DNA of 64,000 bases, taken from assembly GCA_964446655.1 (NCBI GenBank), contig CAYUPL010000004.1, positions 1-64,000 on the forward strand. Direction: 5' to 3'. The notes below the pieces were generated by a model that was not told where the DNA came from, searched no databases, and saw nothing but the letters and a program-made list of their open reading frames with translations. Made by a program: the position numbers and the translations under genes. Within the stretch, counting starts at the first letter, position 1. Each line of letters starts with the position of its first letter. Source of the stretch: Desulfopila_A sp964446655 (GTDB taxonomy: Bacteria > Desulfobacterota > Desulfobulbia > Desulfobulbales > Desulfocapsaceae). Shown here piece after piece: positions 7,314 to 15,858 of the stretch.

Positions 7314-10046
7314 GTGAACAAACAATGGGTCTTTGGTTTTGAGCAGCTTGATGCAGTAGAAAAATATGTCGGTAGTTCGTGGGACAGGGTTCGCGGTCTG
7401 CTTGGCGGCAAGGGGGCTAATCTGGCGGATATGGCGCGCATCGGAGTGCCGGTCCCTCCTGGATTTACCATTACCACTGAGGCATGCAACGAGTACCTTT
7501 CGTTGGGAGAACAGTTGCCGGAGGGATTGTGGAACCAGGTGTTGGCAGAACTGGAAGGTATTGAAAAGACAACAGGAAAACGATTTGGAGATACCCGTAA
7601 CCCACTGTTGCTGTCCTGCCGTTCCGGAGCCAAATTCTCCATGCCTGGAATGATGGATACTGTCCTCAATATCGGCATGAATGATGAAACAGTGCAGGGG
7701 CTCATTGCAACGACCGACAATCCCCGGTTTGCCTATGATCTCTATAGACGTCTTATCCAGATGTTCGGCAGTGTTGTCATGCATATCCCGGATGATAAAT
7801 TTGAAGAGGTTATTACCAGGACACGGAAGCAAGCAGGTGCCAAGTCAGATGCGGAATTGACAACGGAGCATTGGAGAATAATTACCGAGGAATTTAAAAA
7901 TGTTTTCCGGTTCCACACACATCATCAGTTTCCAACGGAACCTTATGCACAGTTGCAAATGGCGACAGAAGCGGTATTCATGAGCTGGAACGGCAGACGA
8001 GCCGGGAACTACCGGAAAGCGGCCGGGATCCCCCACGATCTCGGCACCGCAGTCAATATTGTCACCATGGTGTATGGCAATCTCGATGAGAACAGTGCCA
8101 CTGGAGTTGCTTTGACGAGAAGCGGCACGACCGGTGAAAAGAGGATAGAGGGTGATTACCTCGCCAATGCTCAGGGTGAGGATGTTGTGGCCGGCACCCG
8201 TATGACCAAGGATCTCGCCGAGCTTCAACGTGAGATGCCTGAAGTGCACAAGGAGTTCGAAAAAATTGCTGAATTGCTGGAACAGCACTACCGCGAAATG
8301 CAGGATGTTGAGTTCACCATAGAAAACGGCAAACTGTGGATGCTGCAGACACGCGACGGCAAGCGTACACCACAGGCTGCGGTGCGGATAGCGGTGGATA
8401 TGGCCGAAGAAGGTCTTATAACACAGGAAGAGGCTGTCATGAGGGTTACCCCGGACCTCATCGATTTTTTCTTCCACCCGCAGTTCGATCCGGCGGCTAT
8501 CGATGCGGCCCGGGCGGAAAACAGGTTATTGGCCAAGGGTTTGAACGTTTCGCCAGGCGCCGCCGTGGGGGTGATTGCACTAGATGCTGATCTGGCTGAG
8601 ACATGGGGAAAGGTGGAGGGCAAGCGGGTGATTATGGTGCGGCCGGAGACGAGGCCGGATGATGTTCACGGCATGCTGGCCGCACAAGGAATTTTGACGA
8701 GCAGGGGAGGGAGAACCAGCCATGCCGCTCTGGTGGCACGTCAATTCGGCAAACCTGCCGTCGTCGGCGTTGCCGAATTGGATATTGATCTTACCAGACG
8801 GCAGGTGAGCGTCGGGGATATTCTGCTCAAAGAAGGTGATTCTATTTCCATCGATGGCACCACCGGAGAGCTGTATCTTGGTGAAGTGTCAACCCGGGAG
8901 CCGGATGTAAAAGATACCTGGCTGCTCAAATTGCTGTCCTGGGCTGACGAGTTCCGTACTCTTGAGGTATGGGCCAATTCCGACAATCCCATCGATGCCC
9001 GTCGAGCCAGGGAATATGGAGCTCAGGGAATAGGGTTGTGCCGGACTGAGCACATGTTCATGGAAACCGAACGGCTCCCTTTTATGCAGAAAATGATTTT
9101 AGCAGACACCCCGCTTGAGCGGACGGAGGCCATCAATGCATTGCTTCCGTACCAGCGCGAAGATTTCTCCGGGTTGTTTCAGGTGATGGATGGGCTTCCT
9201 GTGGTTGTCCGACTGATTGATCCCCCTTTACATGAATTTCTGCCGGATCACGATGCCCTGCTCCGCGATCTGGCCAATCTCAAGATACGGCTGCAGCATG
9301 CCCCGGACCTGGAAGCAATTGACGCACTGCTGCAGCAGTTACGGGAAAAGGAGGCCATTTTCCGCAGGGTGGAATCGCTCCGGGAACAGAATCCGATGCT
9401 GGGTCTTCGAGGTGTTCGTCTTGGGAATCATTTTCCGGAACTTACGCAGATGCAGGTACGGGCTATCCTTGAGGCGGCCTGTTGGGCCTCTCAGGAAGGA
9501 ATCGATGTTCGACCGGAGATTATGATTCCCCTCACCAGCCATGTCAATGAACTGAAATTTCAACGGGAGATTCTCGAAAAGGAAGCGGAAAAGGTCATGC
9601 AGGAGCAGGGTATCAGGGTCGCGTACAAGTTTGGCACCATGATCGAGATACCCCGCGCTGCACTCACTGCGGATCAGCTTGCCGAACATGCAGAATTTTT
9701 CTCTTTCGGTACCAATGACCTGACCCAGACAACCTTCGCCATATCGCGTGATGATGCGGAGTCGAGCTTTCTCATCGAGTATCTGGTGCACGGACTGCTG
9801 CCGGAGAATCCCTTTGAGACCATCGATCAGGGTGGTGTGGGCGAACTGATGAAAATTGCGACAGAAAAAGGACGTTCAGTTAATCCGAATCTGAAGCTAG
9901 GGATCTGCGGTGAACATGGAGGTGAAGCGAAGTCGATCGCATTCTGTCATCGTCTGGGGCTCAACTATGTTTCATGCTCTCCATTCAGAGTGCCGGTTGC
10001 TCGTCTTGCCGCAGCCAGGGCGGCATTGGCCGGCAAAGCAAACTAA
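7314..10046 (+). CDS. ppdK: pyruvate, phosphate dikinase
   Basis: Interconverts pyruvate, ATP and phosphate with phosphoenolpyruvate, AMP and diphosphate. In anaerobes it can run towards gluconeogenesis or PPi-saving glycolysis. An N-terminal ATP-grasp half carries the GGKGANLADM loop. The central phosphohistidine domain has GGRTSHAALVAR with the phosphorylated His470. The C-terminal TIM barrel has ICGEHGGEA with catalytic Cys865. I chose the GTG at 7314, which has GGAGG eight bases upstream and gives the family-like start NKQWVFGFE. An ATG at 7290 would add eight residues and also has an AAGGTGAT motif in front. Length is about 910 residues, as expected. No PPDK regulatory kinase gene is nearby. 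Confidence 0.95.
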   Translation: MNKQWVFGFEQLDAVEKYVGSSWDRVRGLLGGKGANLADMARIGVPVPPGFTITTEACNEYLSLGEQLPEGLWNQVLAELEGIEKTTGKRFGDTRNPLLLSCRSGAKFSMPGMMDTVLNIGMNDETVQGLIATTDNPRFAYDLYRRLIQMFGSVVMHIPDDKFEEVITRTRKQAGAKSDAELTTEHWRIITEEFKNVFRFHTHHQFPTEPYAQLQMATEAVFMSWNGRRAGNYRKAAGIPHDLGTAVNIVTMVYGNLDENSATGVALTRSGTTGEKRIEGDYLANAQGEDVVAGTRMTKDLAELQREMPEVHKEFEKIAELLEQHYREMQDVEFTIENGKLWMLQTRDGKRTPQAAVRIAVDMAEEGLITQEEAVMRVTPDLIDFFFHPQFDPAAIDAARAENRLLAKGLNVSPGAAVGVIALDADLAETWGKVEGKRVIMVRPETRPDDVHGMLAAQGILTSRGGRTSHAALVARQFGKPAVVGVAELDIDLTRRQVSVGDILLKEGDSISIDGTTGELYLGEVSTREPDVKDTWLLKLLSWADEFRTLEVWANSDNPIDARRAREYGAQGIGLCRTEHMFMETERLPFMQKMILADTPLERTEAINALLPYQREDFSGLFQVMDGLPVVVRLIDPPLHEFLPDHDALLRDLANLKIRLQHAPDLEAIDALLQQLREKEAIFRRVESLREQNPMLGLRGVRLGNHFPELTQMQVRAILEAACWASQEGIDVRPEIMIPLTSHVNELKFQREILEKEAEKVMQEQGIRVAYKFGTMIEIPRAALTADQLAEHAEFFSFGTNDLTQTTFAISRDDAESSFLIEYLVHGLLPENPFETIDQGGVGELMKIATEKGRSVNPNLKLGICGEHGGEAKSIAFCHRLGLNYVSCSPFRVPVARLAAARAALAGKAN

Positions 10047-10081
10047 CAGGTCAATGATCTGATCGCAGTGAAGTTGCCACA

Positions 10082-10129
10082 ATGGAAGATGGGGGAGAGT
10101 TGTAATCGGCTTCATCCCCCATTTTCCAT
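10082..10129. terminator. stem-loop after PPDK
   Basis: A 15 bp stem, ATGGAAGATGGGGGA (10082-10096) with TCCCCCATTTTCCAT (10115-10129), containing one G-T pair. No clear T-tract follows on the plus strand. It sits 35 bases after the PPDK stop, between convergent genes, so it probably marks the transcript end. Confidence 0.5.
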
Positions 10130-10231
10130 GGATCAATTTGCACGACACAAAATCGACCAAAAAAGCAGATACGGTACAACGACTTCACCGTATTTATCAG
10201 GTAGTTGAGCTGAGGGTGATCACAGCTATTT

Positions 10232-11968
10232 TCAAAGTCCGGCCGCCAGTGCGGTGGAGCGACGCGGATCGGCGCCGCCGTACATCATGCCGTCTTTAAT
10301 CATGATGGATTGAATGGCGCCCATGGCATCCTGTTGCTTGATGGTATGGCCCTTTTCCTTGAGAATATTTATGGTATCGACGCTGATTCCTTCCTCGATA
10401 CGCAGCTCATCGGGCAGCCATTGATGATGGATGCGCGGTGCCGTCACGGCACTTTGTATGTTGAGGCCGTGGTCAATCACATTCATGATTACCTGCAGCG
10501 TCGTGGTGATGATCCTGGAACCGCCGGGGCTGCCGGTAACAAGGAAATTTTTGCCTTGCTGTGTGACAATGGTGGGAGACATCGAGCTGAGCATACGTTT
10601 GCCGGGCTCGATTTTATTGGCCTCGCCGCCAACCAGGCCATAGGCGTTCGGTACGCCGGGTTTGGCGGAGAAATCATCCATTTCGTTGTTGAGCAAAAAA
10701 CCGGCTCCCTGCACGACAATCCCGGAACCGTAGCTGAAATTGATGGTGTAGGTGTTGGAAACGGCGTTGCCGTACTGGTCGACAATGGAGAAATGGGTTG
10801 TTTCGTCGCTCTCAAAGGGCAACGGATTTCCCGGGGCGATGGTACTGCTTGGGGTGGCCTTGTCCATATTGATCGTCTGCCGGATTTCCTCGGCGTATTT
10901 CTTGGCGGTAAGACCCTGGAGCGGCACCTTGACAAAATCCTCGTCACCGAGATAGAGGGAGCGGTCGGCATAGGCGCGCTTCATCGCTTCGGCCAGCAGA
11001 TGGAGGGTATGCGCCGAGTTATGGCCATATTGGCCGATGGGGTAATCCTCCAAAATATTGAGGATCTGTACTATATGCGTGCCTCCTGAGCTTGGCGGCG
11101 ACATGGAGTAAATATCGTAGCCGCGATAGGTACCGTGCACCGGCTTACGTATGGTCGGAGCATAGTTTTTCAAGTCTTCCATGGTTATAAGACCACCGTG
11201 GGCGGCCATTTCGGCTACCAGCAGTTCGGCGGTTTTGCCCTGGTAGAACTCCTGAGCGCCTTGTTCGGCAATACGTTTCAGGGTGGCAGCAAGGTCTTTC
11301 TGGATAAAAAGATCGCCAGGCTCGTAGAAGCCGCCGTCCGCCTTGTAGAAAATTTCGGTGGAAGAGGGCCATTTTTTCAGCATGGACTCCTTGTCCTTGA
11401 GACCATCACTGAAACGCGGGGTCACCACGAAACCTTCTTCCGCAAGTTGTATGGCGGGTGCCATGGCTTCTTGCAGACCGATGGTGCCGTACTCTCGCAG
11501 AGCCAGAGCCAGCCCTGCAACTGTTCCCGGTACTCCGGCAGCCAGATGGGAATAGCGCGACAGTGTGCTGTCCGCCTTGCCTTCTCCATCTAGAAACATG
11601 TCGCGGCCGGCCTTTTCGGGAGCTTTCTCACGATAATCGATGGCCACAACGTCATCGTTTTTTTCCGAAGAGATCAGCATAAATCCGCCGCCGCCGATGT
11701 TGCCTGAACGGGGCTGGGTGACGGCCAGCGAGAATGCGGCGGTTACAGCCGCATCAATAGCATTACCACCTTTTTTCAGAACATCAAGAGCCGACTGGGT
11801 GGCCAGAAAATGGCTGGTGACGACCATGCCCTCCTTGCCCACCACCGGGCTCATCCGCTCACCCTCGAGAATTGCGGCGGAGTGAGCCATTGCACCCCAC
11901 AGCAATGTGCTTCCCACAAAGACTGTGAGTGTTCCGCGACGTGATTGGTGCCATAAATTTGTCAACAT
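10232..11968 (-). CDS. ggt: gamma-glutamyltransferase precursor
   Basis: A 578-residue secreted enzyme that transfers or hydrolyses gamma-glutamyl groups from glutathione and other gamma-glutamyl compounds. The N-terminus has basic residues then a hydrophobic stretch (about 12-30), a probable signal peptide. The proenzyme self-cleaves before a Thr, and ETTHFSIVD places it at Thr391. Substrate-binding GNIGGGGFM near residue 90 and SGGTHI and PGGSRI later in the chain match the family. A strong GAGGAGG ribosome binding site precedes the ATG. It lies just downstream of compatible-solute genes built from glutamine and glutamate, but a functional link is only a guess. It appears complete. Confidence 0.93.
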   Translation of the reverse strand: MLTNLWHQSRRGTLTVFVGSTLLWGAMAHSAAILEGERMSPVVGKEGMVVTSHFLATQSALDVLKKGGNAIDAAVTAAFSLAVTQPRSGNIGGGGFMLISSEKNDDVVAIDYREKAPEKAGRDMFLDGEGKADSTLSRYSHLAAGVPGTVAGLALALREYGTIGLQEAMAPAIQLAEEGFVVTPRFSDGLKDKESMLKKWPSSTEIFYKADGGFYEPGDLFIQKDLAATLKRIAEQGAQEFYQGKTAELLVAEMAAHGGLITMEDLKNYAPTIRKPVHGTYRGYDIYSMSPPSSGGTHIVQILNILEDYPIGQYGHNSAHTLHLLAEAMKRAYADRSLYLGDEDFVKVPLQGLTAKKYAEEIRQTINMDKATPSSTIAPGNPLPFESDETTHFSIVDQYGNAVSNTYTINFSYGSGIVVQGAGFLLNNEMDDFSAKPGVPNAYGLVGGEANKIEPGKRMLSSMSPTIVTQQGKNFLVTGSPGGSRIITTTLQVIMNVIDHGLNIQSAVTAPRIHHQWLPDELRIEEGISVDTINILKEKGHTIKQQDAMGAIQSIMIKDGMMYGGADPRRSTALAAGL

Positions 11969-12020
11969 AACGCCTCCTCAACGATTGGTATCTCAGGTCG
12001 AGCAGCCGTGATATATTTTC

Positions 12021-12464
12021 TTATCGGTCGCCACCGCGTCCACCGCGTCCGCCGCCACTGCCGAAGCCTCCTCTTTTGCCGCCGCCGGAACCGCTGCCTG
12101 AACCACCGCGGCCTCCGCTGAAACCACCTTTGCCTCCCTGCCCACCGCGTCCGCCACCACTGCCGAAACCTCCTTTTCCGCCGCGACCGCCGCCTGAGCC
12201 GCCCCGTCCGTTGGCTGACTTGGTCTGCGGTTTGGCTTCATTGACGGTAACGGTGCGCCCCTTTATTTCCTTGCCGTCTAAGCCGGTGATAGCAGCCTGG
12301 CCTTCTTCCTTGGTGGCCATTTCGACAAAGCCGAATCCTTTGGATCGGCCGCTGATCTTGTCCATAATGATACTGGCCGATTGGACCTCGCCATATTCGC
12401 CAAACATCTGTCGTAAATCGTCCTCTGTTACCTCATAGGACATGTTGCCAATGTAGATCTTCAT
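12021..12464 (-). CDS. RRM-domain RNA-binding protein with a glycine-arginine-rich tail
   Basis: A 147-residue protein with one RNA recognition motif. RNP2 is IYIGNM at 3-8 and RNP1 is KGFGFVEM at 42-49. From about residue 83 the chain is almost only Gly, Arg, Ser and Lys in RGG-like repeats. Bacterial proteins of this type bind RNA, and several are cold- or stress-induced; here the target is unknown. The ribosome binding site GAGGTGG is good and the upstream leader is long and AT-rich. The proline-rich reading on the opposite strand is only its antisense shadow. It lies between gamma-glutamyltransferase and the NAGGN operon. Confidence 0.9.
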   Translation of the reverse strand: MKIYIGNMSYEVTEDDLRQMFGEYGEVQSASIIMDKISGRSKGFGFVEMATKEEGQAAITGLDGKEIKGRTVTVNEAKPQTKSANGRGGSGGGRGGKGGFGSGGGRGGQGGKGGFSGGRGGSGSGSGGGKRGGFGSGGGRGGRGGDR

Positions 12465-12609
12465 TTATCCCACCTCGTTAAAAAGTACAGTTATCCATCA
12501 TTTAAATTACAAGCCCGGTTCGCCGGAAAATATCAAAACGTTCTTTATCCTGTATCGCATAATTCAATCCTTTCGCACGTCAAACAGCGGTGGTATAAAA
12601 AAAGAAAGA

Positions 12610-12834
12610 AGGGTTTTTGTCAATAAAGTCCTGTTATTTCATGGATTTTATGAAAAACCGGCGGATAAGAAGCTAATATTTGTTAGAATTATAAGCATCG
12701 CTTTGCCATCGGTACAGGAAATATTTGATGAAGAGATAAAAAGGCCATTATTTTCCCCTGCCGGTTTACTGATCAGTGGCGAAGCCGTCATCGATGTTGC
12801 CATCGAAGCAGTGGCTCGGATATGGTTCCAGTGA
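12610..12834 (+). pseudogene. coding-like open frame without a start codon
   Basis: A plus-strand frame with no ATG, GTG or TTG start reads convincingly as protein, for example KVLLFHGFYEKPADKKLIF and later EIFDEEIKRPLFSPAGLL, and ends in GEAVIDVAIEAVARIWFQ and a TGA at 12832. It may be the 3' remnant of a lost gene, perhaps a regulator's ligand-binding end, but I do not recognise the family. The rest of the gap 12465-12960 shows nothing else. Chance cannot be excluded in a frame of about 70 codons. Confidence 0.25.
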
Positions 12835-12960
12835 GGTATTTTTTTGACGCAGGTCAAGGAGTAGACGGCAAGTGCGGCTATATTTATAAGGAAACCTTCC
12901 CGGAAAGGGCATGGCCATTTTATAAATCTATGAGGAAGAAAGGGGGCTGCATATGCCATA

Positions 12961-14091
12961 TTATTGTGGCTTTTTTTCGGAAGAAGCGCGAATCATGGGA
13001 TATTCTTTCTCCGGACCTATAACGTTTTTCTCACTGCCAAAGAGCGGCGGAGAGGTGATATAGGCAGCACACAGCGCCGCCACGGCCTTCAGGGAAGATA
13101 TATGCGTTCGTTCGTAGCCATGACTGGCATCGAGTCCAAAGCAAACCAGAGCAGTGCGGATGTCGCTGCCGGCCTGTAGGGCTGCCGCAGCGTCACTGCG
13201 GTAGTGCAGAAAGACATCGCGGCTGAATTCTATTTCATGCTCGGAGCAGAGATCGATGAGATGCTTGGTAAGGTGGATGTCGAAGGGGCCGCTGGAATCC
13301 TTCATAGCCAGGGTTGCGCCGAACTCGCAGGTGTTCTGTTCCGGGGCTATGGTACCGTTGTCGATGGAGACCATTTCGGCCACGTCGCCGCTGAGAACGT
13401 GGGAAGCACCGATGCCCACCTCTTCGGAGATGGTAAAGAGCAGATAACAATCGAGCGTCGGCACAATTGTATGGTCTATCAGGGCCTTGGCGCCTGCCAG
13501 GATGGCTGCCACACCCGCTTTGTCATCGAGGAAACGGGAGTTGATAAAGCCGTTGCCATCCATTTCCGGCACCGTCTCGATGGAGATATAGTCCCCGACC
13601 CTGATGCCGAGATTCCAGAGCTTTTCCAGGGTTGGAGAGACCTCGTCGAGCCGAACTTCAAGATTTTCCCAGCTGGAGGGCTGTTCGTCAACTTCGGTGT
13701 TATAACAGTGTCCCGATGCCTTCAGGGGAAGTATGGTCCCTCTGTAACTGATCTCGTCATCGCAATGGATCGTCACTCGTGCGCCTTCCGCAAAACGGGC
13801 AGACCAGGTGCCGATGGCAACGATGGCAAGTCGGCCGTTTTTCTGTAATGCTTTTACCATACCCCCGAGGGTGTCCAAATGGGCCACCACCGCTCTTCTC
13901 GGGTTTTTCCTCTTCCCCTTGATATGGGCCCGTATGGCGCCCCGCCGGGTCAGTTCGTAGGTGATGCCGAGCTTGTGCAGTTCGTCGCATACGGCACGGA
14001 CCATATCATCGGTCATGCCGCTCGGGCTGGGGATTTCGAGGAACTTACGAAGAACAGTAAGGAGATAATCGGTGTCGATATGGTGCAGCAA
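12961..14091 (-). CDS. NAGGN-operon M42-family peptidase
   Basis: A 376-residue metallopeptidase of the M42/M20 type. Metal-site motifs are visible: VVAHLDTLGG (about residues 67-76), SRFLDDKAGVAA (bridging Asp), TISEEVGIG with the catalytic Glu pair, and a late Asp-Ala-Ser-His segment, FGLDASHGYERTH. It is the third gene of an operon with asnO and ngg, an arrangement known from osmoprotectant NAGGN clusters. There this subfamily presumably trims or recycles the dipeptide, although its substrate is not firmly established. The start is a TTG with GGAGG eight bases upstream, and that site overlaps the stop of ngg. Confidence 0.87.
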   Translation of the reverse strand: MLHHIDTDYLLTVLRKFLEIPSPSGMTDDMVRAVCDELHKLGITYELTRRGAIRAHIKGKRKNPRRAVVAHLDTLGGMVKALQKNGRLAIVAIGTWSARFAEGARVTIHCDDEISYRGTILPLKASGHCYNTEVDEQPSSWENLEVRLDEVSPTLEKLWNLGIRVGDYISIETVPEMDGNGFINSRFLDDKAGVAAILAGAKALIDHTIVPTLDCYLLFTISEEVGIGASHVLSGDVAEMVSIDNGTIAPEQNTCEFGATLAMKDSSGPFDIHLTKHLIDLCSEHEIEFSRDVFLHYRSDAAAALQAGSDIRTALVCFGLDASHGYERTHISSLKAVAALCAAYITSPPLFGSEKNVIGPEKEYPMIRASSEKKPQ

Positions 14092-14094
14092 GGA

Positions 14095-15846
14095 CTAATC
14101 CTCCAGATGTTTGGTTTGGGGAAAGAGCAGGTCGATAAACTTTTCCGCGGTGGGTTGTGGTTCATGATTGGCCAGTCCCGGGCGTTCATTTGCTTCAATG
14201 ACGACATATTCCGCTTTTCTATAATCCTTGACGAGAAAATCGAAGCCGACCAGCGGAATGTTCAGTGCCCGGGCCCCTGTAATCGCTGCTCGAGCGAGTT
14301 GCGGGTGGAGATGATCGGTAACATCATGAATAGTGCCGCCGGTGTGCAGATTTGCCGTTTTGCGGACGTTGATTTCCTTGCCTTCGGGGAGAATATCATC
14401 TTTGCTGTATCCGGCAGTCCTTAGGGTTCTGCTGGTTTCGTCGTCAATGGGAATGATGCTTTCTCCACCGGTTGCGGCGGCTCGTCTTCGGCTCTGTTTG
14501 GCGATCAGCTCGGCAATATTGAGTTTGCCGTTGCCGCGAATGCGTGCCGGTTGGCGTACGGCAGCGGCGATAACCTCGTTGTCAATCACTATGATGCGTA
14601 GATCCTGTCCTTCGACATATTCTTCCAGGATGATTTTTTCGCAGAACGCTTCGGCCTTGGCGATCGCTTCCGTAACTTCGCTTGGCTCTGCGAGATCAAC
14701 GGAGATGCCGGCGCCCTGTTCTCCTCTGGCCGGTTTGACGACGATACGTTTATAGCGGCGCAGAAATTCGGCTGTTTTTTCCGGGGAAGTTACAGTTTCC
14801 TGGGCCGGTACATCCATGCCCGCCTGTTGCAGTATTCTGCGGGTGACGGCTTTGTCATCACAGCGGCTCATGGCAATAGCGGTGGTCAGTTCGCTGAGCG
14901 ATTCCCGGCAGACGACCGATCGACCGCCCAGGCAGAGCTGGAAATACCCGTTTTCTGCGTCGAGAATCTCCACCCCGATACCTCGTTTGCGCGCCTCGTC
15001 GGTGACGATTTTGGCGTAGATATTGAGATGTTCTTCCTGATTCGGACCGATAAAGAGCGGCTCGTTGATGGGATTCTTTTTCTTGATGCAGTAGACAGGC
15101 ACCTGTTCAAAACCAAGCTTGTCATAAAGTGATATGGCTTCCTTATTGGTATGCATAACGGAGAGGTCGAGAAACCTCCTGCCCTTTTCAATAAAGAGAA
15201 GAATCAGCTCACGCACCAGGGCCTCTCCCACCTTGACCAGCTTGCATTGCTGGTCAACGGCAAGGGCCCAGAGGCTTGAGCCGTTATCGGGGTCGTTGAA
15301 CGCCACAAAATGGTCGACACCGGTGACTACACCGACTATGTCGCCGCTCTCTTTTTCCGCAGCCACCAGAACATGCAGGGCGTCATCCTGCAGGGCCTTT
15401 TCATAAAAGCCTCTGGGACTCGGCACCATGCCCCAGGTCTGGTAGATCTTGCTGATGGCCTTTTCGTCGTCTCCCGTCTGCAGGGGCCGAATAATAAGAT
15501 CGGACAACCCCATATCGTCACCGCGATAGTTGTTGAAGTCGAGGCGGTAGGTTATGGAGGGGTCGAGGAAAAGGTCCTGGGGGGCGTAGGAAAGGACTAC
15601 ATGAGGGTCCCGCATATACATGGCGATGTCGCGTCTGCCTTTCTGCTCCCGGCAGATCATTTCAGCTAGCCTGGCGGCATTGTTGAATGTCTGCCCGAAG
15701 ATGAGCCTGCCCCAGCCGCAGTTGACATACACCTCCTTTTTGATGTCGTTCTGGAAGTCATCGTCTGGAGGTTTACCCCAGTGCTTCAGGGAAGACATGC
15801 AGGTGGGGTCGAGCGGATTCTTGCAGTGCCGGTCTTTTTTCTTCAT
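14095..15846 (-). CDS. ngg: N-acetylglutaminylglutamine synthetase (GNAT/ATP-grasp fusion)
   Basis: Joins two glutamines and acetylates the product, giving N-acetylglutaminylglutamine for the osmolyte NAGGN. The 583-residue chain has a GNAT acetyltransferase domain at about 115-265 (LIIRPLQTGDDEKAI through SVMHTNKEAISLYDKLGFE). An ATP-grasp ligase follows at about 310-580, cyanophycin-synthetase-like, with VVKPARGEQGAGISVD and GFDFLVKDY then VIEANERPGL. It begins 12 bases after asnO and ends 3 bases before the peptidase gene, so all three form one operon. The start has GAGG upstream and gives the expected domain order. No defect is seen. Confidence 0.92.
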   Translation of the reverse strand: MKKKDRHCKNPLDPTCMSSLKHWGKPPDDDFQNDIKKEVYVNCGWGRLIFGQTFNNAARLAEMICREQKGRRDIAMYMRDPHVVLSYAPQDLFLDPSITYRLDFNNYRGDDMGLSDLIIRPLQTGDDEKAISKIYQTWGMVPSPRGFYEKALQDDALHVLVAAEKESGDIVGVVTGVDHFVAFNDPDNGSSLWALAVDQQCKLVKVGEALVRELILLFIEKGRRFLDLSVMHTNKEAISLYDKLGFEQVPVYCIKKKNPINEPLFIGPNQEEHLNIYAKIVTDEARKRGIGVEILDAENGYFQLCLGGRSVVCRESLSELTTAIAMSRCDDKAVTRRILQQAGMDVPAQETVTSPEKTAEFLRRYKRIVVKPARGEQGAGISVDLAEPSEVTEAIAKAEAFCEKIILEEYVEGQDLRIIVIDNEVIAAAVRQPARIRGNGKLNIAELIAKQSRRRAAATGGESIIPIDDETSRTLRTAGYSKDDILPEGKEINVRKTANLHTGGTIHDVTDHLHPQLARAAITGARALNIPLVGFDFLVKDYRKAEYVVIEANERPGLANHEPQPTAEKFIDLLFPQTKHLED

Positions 15847-15858
15847 GGGATTTTTCCT

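Noticed and set aside
10310..11089. Plus-strand open frame of 259 codons inside ggt
   Set aside because: Antisense to an intact gamma-glutamyltransferase with its catalytic motifs on the other strand.
12076..12438. Proline-rich plus-strand frame
   Set aside because: It is the complement of the RGG tail of the RRM protein; repeated Gly codons read as Pro.
13204..13848. Plus-strand frame of 214 codons
   Set aside because: Antisense to the M42 peptidase gene, no recognisable motifs.
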